Shown piece after piece: positions 6,801 to 12,300 of a DNA stretch of 12,300 nt (its first letter is position 1; each line of letters opens with the position of its first letter). The translations under genes were made by a program, and so were the position numbers. Source of the stretch: Tannerella sp. (GTDB lineage Bacteria; Bacteroidota; Bacteroidia; Bacteroidales; Tannerellaceae). Location: NCBI GenBank assembly GCA_031277235.1, contig JAITMT010000529.1, positions 1-12,300 of the forward strand, given 5' to 3'. Under the pieces are notes generated by a model. It was not told the origin of the DNA, ran no database searches, and saw only the letters and a program-made list of their open reading frames with translations.

Positions 6801-7301
6801 TGTTATCGCCTCAACATCAGATACTTTCGTGTGGTGCAGAAGCCCTACCAGCGAGCCGCACTCCCAGTCAAAATGATACCCAATATCCACGAACACGCCA
6901 TATTCGGTTTTTCGAATCACGATTCCGACATATTCCTCCTCGAAGACCAGCCTTGCTTCCTTGACGGGGGTTACGGTTGCATCCACGATGATGCGGTCCA
7001 AGCCCGTCCCGTCCACATTCCTGTCAAATTGACAAATCACGCCGTCAAAAAATATTCCTTTCAGAGAAAATAGAACGGTTTCCCAATTTTTCCGGTTGCT
7101 GTATTGCCACGGCATCAGATTGAACGGGACAAAAGCATAACAGCCTTCAATCACAACTAAAAAACCGCCTTTCCGGATGTTTAAAATTTGAAACGGTACG
7201 GTAAATTGCTGTTCCTTAATGCGCTCAAGATTTTCAAAAGGTTTTTCGAGATGCTCCCCGGCAGCCTTCTTTTGCTTGAAAATTGAAATTATTGACCACA
7301 T
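3828..7301 (-). CDS. Giant S1/OB-module repeat protein, function unknown
   Basis: The protein has 1157 residues from the ATG at 7301. A TTG at 7328 overlapping the relA stop would add nine, and I number from that TTG. No signal peptide or membrane segment is seen, so it should be cytoplasmic. It consists of three module types. Type A carries an LMPW or NMPW motif (about 35-127, 393-487, 946-1038). Type B is a recognisable S1 RNA-binding domain with EYGVFVDIG, GLLHHTK and GDVI motifs (128-199, 488-557, 755-826). Type C is a further OB-like unit with YVGKxVxV, P(L/V)xxxIYxxN and a hydrophobic FILKL end (204-285, 299-380, 562-643, 658-740, 831-913, 1073-1155). The order is A-B-C-C twice, then B-C and A-C. 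RNA binding is inferred from type B; types A and C I do not recognise. Its last codons come from duplicated relA sequence. It probably shares a transcript with relA. Confidence 0.8.
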   Translation of the reverse strand: MWSIISIFKQKKAAGEHLEKPFENLERIKEQQFTVPFQILNIRKGGFLVVIEGCYAFVPFNLMPWQYSNRKNWETVLFSLKGIFFDGVICQFDRNVDGTGLDRIIVDATVTPVKEARLVFEEEYVGIVIRKTEYGVFVDIGYHFDWECGSLVGLLHHTKVSDVEAITNCEIGDVISASYLGMTDKGISLEEVKYKRLDEQYVGKSVQVKVYRNAGGYVKYMVEDRFVAEFAVRRAIYGKDRVFMRKAIFMLRDGEIIDCEVIKITKRTLFILKLLPHNDIIKEMEYRVRELRAYIGKAVKIRVVRDEDGNRGFLMNEQYGAIFPLTDSFYGINTEMIVEIFAKLEDGAVIDGVVERVDILTEIFTVKYLYSHNTSYYFGRAFNIDYAKEQGLVFSFKILDLKSHGLVVKVNRYRAYVPLVLMPWKYDMLEKWETILFSLQKSAFYGVVCLVEKSEDGKNVTRFFIDATVAPLNEATLVCDEEYAGIVLQKFEYGVILDIGHHFSWTCGSITGFLHFTKFPDYESFLESRVGDIINVNYWETNEKGIAFIAAGYVDLRVKYTGTTTYATVRKDGDGESAIWVEDKYEAKLPLLSDFYSQDKRLIQKAIRDLPDGASIPCKIIDVKVNRLFILKLSSPDELIHKVQSQAQELESYVGKKVKVRIIRKEEGMTFLVEEKYTGFLPLVSAIYHDNLAIVKRIMESSPDNTVIDCLVQKVNIVNEVFTIIYLYPDHLNDNGTAPESEKVELIQNEKYAGFVFGKTEYGAFVDIGYHFNWKHGSIQGLLHRSRFRDTETFSNCKTGDIISVYFLEENEKGRLFLDAEWVNLQEKYMGKILQVSVVKNKSGVLETKIEDKYTAIFPVTGAIYPDNKNLIKKTIRSLPDKATVTCEIVEVKQDNRLILKLLLQENEQNAIAGTMDTKREEAIEEKTKSPDVNILLQIESVKEQAIPVPFRIVGLDGTEFIAEIAGVYGKASYKNMPWRFDKAEKWSDVFHFLKNTVFFGSIIQVVAGQGKNPSHSMVVEIDKASLNMETPNHKYFIDIIGDMIELQQLSATEILPNHKGKSYVDLWEKYGCKTIEIIFYKKSNGNLNIKIDKKYKAEIPVTTSIYGAEKVAIQKLINSLPNGAMIQCEVLRIAKDNLFRLKILPAEDFNQEVTEA

Positions 7302-7321
7302 ATCTTTACAAATTATGTTTT

Positions 7322-7381
7322 TTTTCAATTCATCCGGCTAACATTTTTCACGCCTTTCACACCCTGTAACTTCTTGATTAA
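7322..7381 (-). repeat. Direct repeat, proximal copy: 3' end of relA
   Basis: This 60-base block contains the last 19 codons or so of relA and four bases beyond its stop. It recurs at 3802-3853, on the far side of the S1-like gene, so the two copies bracket that gene in direct orientation. The match stops right after ATTGAAAA on the minus strand: here A residues and the S1-like gene follow, while at the other copy TTTCC and the intergenic repeat follow. Confidence 0.9.
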
Positions 7382-9538
7382 CACGGTGAGAGACGATATG
7401 TCGGGAATGTTGATGGTGAAAGAACCTTGAAAAAGTCCGTCGTTGGAATCAATGCTCAGCGAGCGCAGGGAGACTTTGTTTTCCTTGCTGATGACGGACG
7501 TGATGTTCGTTACGATGCCGATGTCGTCGTTTCCGACGATTTTCAGCGTTACGGCATAGCCGCTTGTACCTTTGCCGCTCCACTCGGCGGGAATGATGCG
7601 GTATCCGAAGCGGGTGCGCATTTCGGGCGCATTCGGACAGTTGATGCGGTGAATGCGGATTCCCTGCGTGGAGACGAAGCCGAAAATGGAATCGCCGTAA
7701 ATCGGATTGCAGCATTTGGCTAATTTATAGTCTATTCCGGTCAGATTTTTGTCAATCACCAGCACATCCTGCTGCGTTGTAATTTCTTTCGCTTCGATGT
7801 TGGCAACATAGTTTTCGGCGCTGCGCGTTTCGACGTGTTCGGGCGTTTCCTTTTCCCTGTTTTCCAGTTCGATACAGTCGTCAATGACGGTGTTGACGTC
7901 CAATTTTCCCAGGGAAATATCTATGTAGAAGTCTGTTACGGTTTTATATCCCTTTTTGCGGATGTAGCGCATCATCGTTGATTCGTCAATGTCGGCTTTG
8001 CGGTTTTTGATGCGGCGCTGCAACTGCTCTTTGGCGAGTTCGGCGCTTTTGGAGGCTTCTTCGCGCAAAGCCTGCTTGATTTTGGTACGCGCCTTGGAAG
8101 TGGCGGCAAACGCAAGCCAGTCACGCTTAGGCGATTGGGTGGGTGAAGTTACGACTTCAATCGTGTCTCCATTGCGGAGGATATGTTTGATGGGAACATT
8201 TTTTCCGTTCACTTTTCCGGAAATACACTTGCTGCCGATTTTGGTGTGGATGGCGAAGGCAAAATCGAGTACTGTTGCGCCTTTGCCGAGTTTTATCAAG
8301 TCTCCGGTCGGGGTAAAAACGTATATTTCGTCTTCGTACAAATCCATTTTAAATTCCTTCATCATGTCCATGGGCGTAGAGCCTTGATTTTCAAGCACTG
8401 CACGCACATCGGCGAGAAATTCGTCCAGCCCCTTTTCTTCCTGACCGCCCTTGTATTTCCAGTGCGCCGCCAGCCCTTTTTCAGCGATTTCGTCCATTCG
8501 CTGCGTGCGAATCTGCACTTCAACCCATTTCTTTTCCGGTCCGAGAACGGTGATGTGCAAACTCTCGTAACCGTTTGATTTTGGGACGGATATCCAGTCG
8601 CGCATCCGTTTCGGATTGGACTGGTACATGTCTGTAATCACTGAAAAAGCCTGCCAGCAATCCGACCGTTCCTTTTCGCGCGGCGAATCGAGAATGATAC
8701 GGATGGCGAACAGGTCATAGATTCCCTCAAATTCAACATGCGCCTTAATCAACTTGTTATTAATGGAATGAATGGATTTTGTGCGCCCCTTGATGTCAAA
8801 ATACAATCCCGCTTCTTCGAGTTTTTGCTTCAACGGCGTTATAAACTGCTCAATATAAGCATCCCGCGAGCGTTTCGTTTCGCTCAGTTTGTCCTTGATG
8901 AAATAATATTTGTCGGGATCCAAATATTTGAGCGACAGGTCTTCCAGTTCGCTTTTGATTTTGTACAGTCCCAGACGGTGCGACAGCGGCGCGTAGAGGT
9001 AAGAAGCCTCCGTAGCAAGCCTCACGCGGTCTTTTTCGTCGGCGATTTCCTTGCCCAGCCGCATCATGCAAAGTCGGTCGGCAATCATGATGAGAATGAC
9101 GCGCACGTCTTCGGCAAACGAAAACAGCAAGTGATGAAAATTCTCGGAATTAATCGCCGTATTGTGCGCGTACAAGTCTGACGTTTTGAGCAATCTGTTA
9201 ATAATCTGCGTGATATCCGAACCGAAATTTTGTCCGATTTTTTCAACCGGTATCATCTTTTTGAAGACGGTGCGATACAAAATCAGCGCCAAAACGGCAG
9301 TTCTTTTCAAACCGACGTCGTTGGCGGCAATCAGGGCGGTTTCCATGTTGCGAATCAGACCGTTAATGCCGTTCCGGTCGCGTCCGAAACACTCGGTCGT
9401 TATTTCGGGCGTGAACAGTTTTCTTATTTTCGCATAGTCCTCTTTGTCAATATATTCCGAAAGCGTTCTGCGCAGTTCCCTGTATTTTTTCAGGAACAGC
9501 GCCTTTTCTTCATTTGTAAAAAAATCTTTCTTTTCCAT
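7325..9538 (-). CDS. relA: RelA/SpoT-family (p)ppGpp synthetase with decayed hydrolase domain
   Basis: The protein has 737 residues, the usual length. It makes (p)ppGpp from ATP and GDP/GTP in the stringent response, on or near stalled ribosomes. Residues 45-190 are the HD-hydrolase region, but the metal-binding His-Asp and the following acidic pair are gone (ALILYRTVFKK where LLHDVVEDT is expected); only the late ADRL Asp153 remains. The synthetase domain (about 245-365) is intact: GRTKSIHSI, YDLFAIR with Asp275, PKSNGYESLH, EVQIRT with Glu340, and AAHWKYK. Then come TGS (403-463), a helical part, the zinc-finger domain with Cys609, Cys610, His630 and Cys634, and a C-terminal ACT domain (660-737). 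The loop RMRD (311-314) is basic, as in RXKD-type enzymes. It is likely synthesis-only, so a second SpoT-like hydrolase should exist elsewhere. The S1-like gene follows directly. Confidence 0.93.
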   Translation of the reverse strand: MEKKDFFTNEEKALFLKKYRELRRTLSEYIDKEDYAKIRKLFTPEITTECFGRDRNGINGLIRNMETALIAANDVGLKRTAVLALILYRTVFKKMIPVEKIGQNFGSDITQIINRLLKTSDLYAHNTAINSENFHHLLFSFAEDVRVILIMIADRLCMMRLGKEIADEKDRVRLATEASYLYAPLSHRLGLYKIKSELEDLSLKYLDPDKYYFIKDKLSETKRSRDAYIEQFITPLKQKLEEAGLYFDIKGRTKSIHSINNKLIKAHVEFEGIYDLFAIRIILDSPREKERSDCWQAFSVITDMYQSNPKRMRDWISVPKSNGYESLHITVLGPEKKWVEVQIRTQRMDEIAEKGLAAHWKYKGGQEEKGLDEFLADVRAVLENQGSTPMDMMKEFKMDLYEDEIYVFTPTGDLIKLGKGATVLDFAFAIHTKIGSKCISGKVNGKNVPIKHILRNGDTIEVVTSPTQSPKRDWLAFAATSKARTKIKQALREEASKSAELAKEQLQRRIKNRKADIDESTMMRYIRKKGYKTVTDFYIDISLGKLDVNTVIDDCIELENREKETPEHVETRSAENYVANIEAKEITTQQDVLVIDKNLTGIDYKLAKCCNPIYGDSIFGFVSTQGIRIHRINCPNAPEMRTRFGYRIIPAEWSGKGTSGYAVTLKIVGNDDIGIVTNITSVISKENKVSLRSLSIDSNDGLFQGSFTINIPDISSLTVLIKKLQGVKGVKNVSRMN

Positions 9539-9616
9539 ATCCCCGTAAAAACCTACAATTCGAGCGTAAAAATAGGAATTATTTTTGAAAAAACCGATTA
9601 TGCCGGAAAAAAATCA

Positions 9617-9624
9617 TACCTTTG
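9617..9624 (+). promoter_or_regulatory. -7 element TACCTTTG before the DUF4301 gene
   Basis: TACCTTTG matches the Bacteroidota TAnnTTTG -7 element and lies 19 bases before the ATG at 9644. No TTTG sits at the normal 19-21 base spacing; the nearest, at 9583-9587, is about 29 bases away. The 105-base gap between the divergent relA and DUF4301 genes must also hold the relA promoter. The best minus-strand candidate is TATTTTTA (9567-9574), a weak match. Confidence 0.55.
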
Positions 9625-9643
9625 TGGTATAAAACGTAATACT

Positions 9644-11164
9644 ATGCTTACATTGAACGACACATTACAACTCAAACAGAAAAATCTGACCGAAGGGCAG
9701 ATTCACGAACAGTTGGATTTCTTTATGAAGGGATTTCCGTTCCTCGAAATCAAGGCTTCGGCTTCGACCGAAAAGGGAATCATGAAATTGACCGGAGAAG
9801 AAATTCAAGGATATATATCGCTGTGGGACAAGTACTTGCAGGAAGACAGGACGATCGCGAAGTTTGTACCCGCTTCGGGGGCTGCAAGCCGGATGTTTAA
9901 GGATTTATTTTCCTTTTTGTCAGCCGATTATGACGTCCCGACAACCGATTTCGAACAAGCATTTTTCGACGGTATTCAACATTTCGCTTTTTACCGGGCT
10001 TTGAATACCGTTTGCATGAAAAATGAGGGAAAAGGAATTGAAGCGCTGGTTGCCGGGGGAAATTACAAGGCTGTTGTTTCCAATCTGCTGGATAACAGGG
10101 GATTGAACTACGGCGCATTGCCGAAAGGCTTGCTGCTGTTTCATAACTATCCCGAAGGCGCCCGGACGGCGATGGAGGAGCATCTTGCCGAAGGCGCCAT
10201 GTATGCGAAAGGTAAAGATAATAAGGTGGTTATACATTTTACCGTCTCACCCGACCATCTGTTGCTTTTTGAAAATCTGGTCAGGGAAAAAATTCCCGAA
10301 TTTGGGAAAAAGTTCGGCGTGCAATATGAAATTTCTTTCAGCACGCAACTGCCAAGTACCGATACGATTGCGGTGGATATGGCGAATGCGCCGTTTCGGG
10401 ACGTCAAGGGGCAGTTGGTTTTCCGCCCCGGCGGGCACGGCGCGCTGATTCGGAATCTCAACTCGCTGGATGCGGATGTGGTTTTTGTGAAAAATATTGA
10501 CAACGTGGTGCCCGACAGGCTTAAGGATGAGACCGTTAGATATAAAAAAGTCATCGCCGGCGTGCTCGTATCGCTTCAACAACAGATTTTCAACTATTTA
10601 CGCCTGATTGAAAGCGGCGATTACACGCACAAACAGATAGAAGAAATGATCTATTTTTTGCAGAACGGGTTGTGCATCAAGAATCCGGAGACAAAATATC
10701 TGGAAGACGTTGAACTGGTGCTGTATATCAAGAAAAAACTGATGCGACCGATTCGCGTTTGCGGCATGGTGAAAAATGAAGGCGAACCGGGCGGCGGTCC
10801 GTTCCTGGCTGTCAATCAGGATGGTACGGTATCCCTGCAAATTCTGGAAAGTTCGCAGATTGACATGGATAACCCCGCGGCTCAAAAAGCGTTTGAAACA
10901 GGTTCTCATTTCAATCCGGTGGATTTGGTGTGCGCCATCAGGAACGTGAACGGAGAAAAATACAATCTACCTGATTATGTGGATAAAAACACCGGTTTCA
11001 TTTCCCAAAAGAGCAAGGACGGTCGCGAATTGAAAGCGCTCGAACTGCCGGGCTTGTGGAACGGCGCGATGAGTGACTGGAACACGATTTTCGTGGAAAT
11101 CCCGATCGAAACGTTCAATCCGGTGAAAACGGTGAATGATTTGCTGCGGGGGCAGCACCAGTAG
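9644..11164 (+). CDS. DUF4301-family protein, nucleotidyltransferase-like
   Basis: The protein has 506 residues. The open frame extends back to 9230, but that part is antisense to relA; the ATG at 9644 follows a -7 element and gives the family-like start MLTLNDTLQLKQKNLTEGQI. The fingerprint is FVPASGAASRMFK (74-86), which resembles the glycine-rich nucleotide-binding loop of sugar-nucleotidyltransferases. Others are LPKGLLLFHNY (159-169), FRPGGHGALIRNLN (260-273), VKNIDNVVPD (282-291) and RVCGMVKNEGEPGGGPF (371-387). I recognise this as DUF4301, a family of about 500 residues found mainly in Bacteroidota. The GT-A/pyrophosphorylase-like role is an inference from these motifs; substrate and pathway are unknown. 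It is cytoplasmic (no signal peptide), transcribed away from relA, and followed by the non-coding RNA promoter. Confidence 0.85.
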   Translation: MLTLNDTLQLKQKNLTEGQIHEQLDFFMKGFPFLEIKASASTEKGIMKLTGEEIQGYISLWDKYLQEDRTIAKFVPASGAASRMFKDLFSFLSADYDVPTTDFEQAFFDGIQHFAFYRALNTVCMKNEGKGIEALVAGGNYKAVVSNLLDNRGLNYGALPKGLLLFHNYPEGARTAMEEHLAEGAMYAKGKDNKVVIHFTVSPDHLLLFENLVREKIPEFGKKFGVQYEISFSTQLPSTDTIAVDMANAPFRDVKGQLVFRPGGHGALIRNLNSLDADVVFVKNIDNVVPDRLKDETVRYKKVIAGVLVSLQQQIFNYLRLIESGDYTHKQIEEMIYFLQNGLCIKNPETKYLEDVELVLYIKKKLMRPIRVCGMVKNEGEPGGGPFLAVNQDGTVSLQILESSQIDMDNPAAQKAFETGSHFNPVDLVCAIRNVNGEKYNLPDYVDKNTGFISQKSKDGRELKALELPGLWNGAMSDWNTIFVEIPIETFNPVKTVNDLLRGQHQ

Positions 11165-11200
11165 ACTATCTTACCGTTCAGAAAAAAAGTTGTATTTTTC

Positions 11201-11232
11201 TTTGTTTATTCAAAAAAAAGTAGATACATTTG
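11201..11232 (+). promoter_or_regulatory. Bacteroidota-type promoter of the non-coding RNA
   Basis: TTTG (11201-11204), a 20-base spacer and TACATTTG (11225-11232) match the -33/-7 consensus in both elements and in spacing. It is the best promoter in the window. Transcription should begin about five bases later, near 11237, which is where the first RNA hairpin begins. Confidence 0.8.
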
Positions 11233-11236
11233 TAGC

Positions 11237-11518
11237 GATTTTCTTGGAGAGTTTTTAAAGCGCTTCGGCTCTCTACTAAAATCAAAATATCAAAAAGTGT
11301 AAGAAGCGCCTAACAATTTAGATTATAAACAATGTGCCAACAAGCATGATTTGAGACATATGAAATAGCGTTTTGTAATATTCTTGCTTTCCTGAAAACT
11401 TCGACACTTTCAAAAAGCACACAGAAAATATAATAAACGCTCGCATAATGCGGGCTTTATTATCTTGTGTGCAGGTAGTCGAAGACCTAAGGAAAGCGGA
11501 TAGAAAGTCCGCTTTTTT
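11237..11518 (+). ncRNA. Structured non-coding RNA, candidate Bacteroidales-1 / 6S-like RNA
   Basis: No convincing reading frame exists here, but a full transcription unit does. Hairpin 1: GATTTT (11237-11242) with AAAATC (11278-11283), then GGAGAG (11246-11251) with CTCTCT (11269-11274, one G-U). Its loop holds GCGCTTC (11260-11266), which can pair with GAAGCGC (11303-11309) as a pseudoknot. A long imperfect hairpin spans 11386-11497: GCTTTCCT/AGGAAAGC, CTTCGAC/GTCGAAG, GCACACA/TGTGTGC, ATAATAAA/TTTATTAT, then a 6-bp tip closed by ATAAT. The stems are separated by internal loops, the largest 11 against 5 bases. A terminator ends the unit at 11518. The promoter-to-terminator layout fits the Bacteroidales-1 class, and the long bulged hairpin resembles 6S RNA; I could not compare it with either model. 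The alternative is a regulatory leader for the gene at 11588. Confidence 0.68.
11493..11518 (+). terminator. Intrinsic terminator of the non-coding RNA
   Basis: AAAGCGGA (11493-11500) pairs with TCCGCTTT (11508-11515) around a 7-base loop, followed by T through 11518. Its left arm shares AAAGC with the 3' side of the basal stem of the long hairpin (11490-11497), so both cannot form fully at once. Confidence 0.88.
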
Positions 11519-11587
11519 ATTGTCAATATATAAACTATAGAAAATTTTACAAATAATTAATTATTAATAATTTAAATTGAGAAAATT

Positions 11588-12127
11588 ATGAGACGACACA
11601 AAAATGTAAACAGTGTAATGGAGACCAGAGACCATTTCAAAAACGGGGTGAGTCTGAAAAGCCTGACGAGTAGGAGAAATTTTATAAAACTTGCATTTTT
11701 TTCAACGGTCTCTATAGTCTTTTTTGAGTCTTGTAGAGCAAGGAGAACTCCAAGAGTAGTACCGATTGCAAGTTTTGTTGAAGGCGATGGCGGTTGGACT
11801 TCTGTTCTAATCAGTAAAAACGTTAAGTATGAACTTGCTTTTGACGATGTTTTAGGTATTGTTACCCGCAATTTTGAAATAGACATGATTTCTCCCGAGG
11901 CAGGTTATTTGAGAACAAAATGGAATACAACTTATATAAAAATGTCAAATGGATATATCAGAAAAGATTACAGAGTTCGTATAACAATAAAAATGTCTAA
12001 AGAACGTAATAAGATTGACATCCATGCCCAGGCAGAGCGTCTTATAGGTGATTCTTGGCGAAGTGGGTATGATACTCAATTATTGGAAACTATGAGACAG
12101 GACATTGCGGGAGTAGTTGGTATGTGA
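11588..12127 (+). CDS. Tat-signal exported protein, putative lipoprotein, function unknown
   Basis: The protein has 179 residues. Residues 28-34 read SRRNFIK, an excellent match to the twin-arginine motif (S/T-R-R-x-F-L-K), followed by the hydrophobic stretch LAFFSTVSIVFF (35-46) and then SC with Cys49. This suggests export in folded form and perhaps lipid attachment at Cys49, although FES before the Cys is a poor lipobox. The mature part is beta-rich, with EAGYLRTKWN near 104-113, YRVRITIKMS near 128-137 and GYDTQLLETMRQDIAGVVG at the end. I do not recognise the family. A start at Met11 (11618) is possible and would keep the Tat motif. Base composition is clearly more AT-rich than murI or DUF4301, and AGA is used often for arginine, which may point to transfer. 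It begins 70 bases after the RNA terminator, with no clear promoter in the AT-rich gap. Confidence 0.72.
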   Translation: MRRHKNVNSVMETRDHFKNGVSLKSLTSRRNFIKLAFFSTVSIVFFESCRARRTPRVVPIASFVEGDGGWTSVLISKNVKYELAFDDVLGIVTRNFEIDMISPEAGYLRTKWNTTYIKMSNGYIRKDYRVRITIKMSKERNKIDIHAQAERLIGDSWRSGYDTQLLETMRQDIAGVVGM

Positions 12128-12300
12128 TCCCTGACCATTCGCAGGATGTTATTATTCGAACTTATAATCCGCTTATTTTCAATTTTATACGTTGTATTTT
12201 TTGGCAGATTGCAAATCCGTTGAAACAGAGGGGTAACGAGAAGCAAAGGGATGTTTTTTTCTCCCATTTTTCACCCCCAATCGCTTCGCTTCATAGGGGG
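12128..12300. other. Non-coding stretch to the window end
   Basis: No supported gene is seen. CCCCC (12274-12278) and GGGGG (12296-12300) could form a hairpin around AATCGCTTCGCTTCATA, but the right arm runs into the window end, so its full length is unknown. A 63-codon minus-strand frame here overlaps the end of the preceding gene and looks like chance. Confidence 0.5.

Noticed and set aside
3802..7381. Insertion sequence or integrative element with its own recombinase
   Set aside because: The bracketed segment encodes only the S1-like protein; no transposase, integrase or terminal inverted repeats were found.
9230..9643. N-terminal extension of the DUF4301 frame
   Set aside because: The frame is open back to 9230, but this part is antisense to relA and lies upstream of the -7 element; the ATG at 9644 gives the family-like start.
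11493..11515. Resemblance of GGATAGAAAGTCCGC to the RNase P RNA GGAAAGTCCGGGC signature
   Set aside because: It is a simple terminator hairpin with a T run, and the surrounding ~280 bases lack the rest of an RNase P RNA.
12076..12267. 63-codon minus-strand frame at the right end
   Set aside because: It overlaps the 3' end of the Tat-signal gene and has no domain or start signal.

Overview
The window looks like chromosomal DNA of an uncultured member of the Bacteroidales (phylum Bacteroidota). Evidence: promoters of the TTTG / TAnnTTTG type rather than -35/-10, starts without clear Shine-Dalgarno sequences, a tandem OmpH pair followed by murI (an arrangement I know from Bacteroides relatives), a DUF4301 protein, and a RelA with a decayed hydrolase domain. 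Genus cannot be told from the sequence.

Layout. 1-902: two overlapping OmpH/Skp-type periplasmic chaperone genes, the first cut by the window edge, closed by a hairpin terminator. 903-1359: non-coding, with copy A of a dispersed repeat and a 14-bp tandem repeat against the murI start. 1360-2881: murI (D-glutamate supply) and a VanX-like D-Ala-D-Ala dipeptidase lipoprotein, 13 bases apart. 3029-3355: a small DUF4870-type membrane protein with its own promoter. 3356-3827: non-coding and repeat-rich, with copy B of the dispersed repeat. 3828-9538, minus strand: relA followed by a giant repeat protein built from S1/OB-like modules. 9644-11164: a DUF4301 protein, divergent from relA. 11201-11518: a strong candidate for a stand-alone structured non-coding RNA with its own promoter and terminator. 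11588-12127: an AT-rich gene for a Tat-type exported protein of unknown function. 12128-12300: no gene seen.

How the parts relate. The left half is envelope biogenesis: outer-membrane protein chaperones, peptidoglycan D-amino acid metabolism, a membrane protein. The right half is stress signalling ((p)ppGpp synthesis) and possibly RNA-level regulation.

The most unusual points are these. The 3.5-kb S1-like gene sits between two copies of the last ~55 bases of relA: the distal copy still reads VKNVSRMN-stop in another frame and supplies the end of the giant gene. The giant protein is made of three module types in an A-B-C-C order that is duplicated and then partly lost. The RNA at 11237-11518 has a promoter, a 5' hairpin with a potential pseudoknot, a ~112-nt imperfect hairpin and a terminator that competes with the base of that hairpin. 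Two intergenic regions carry diverged copies of one palindrome-rich repeat.
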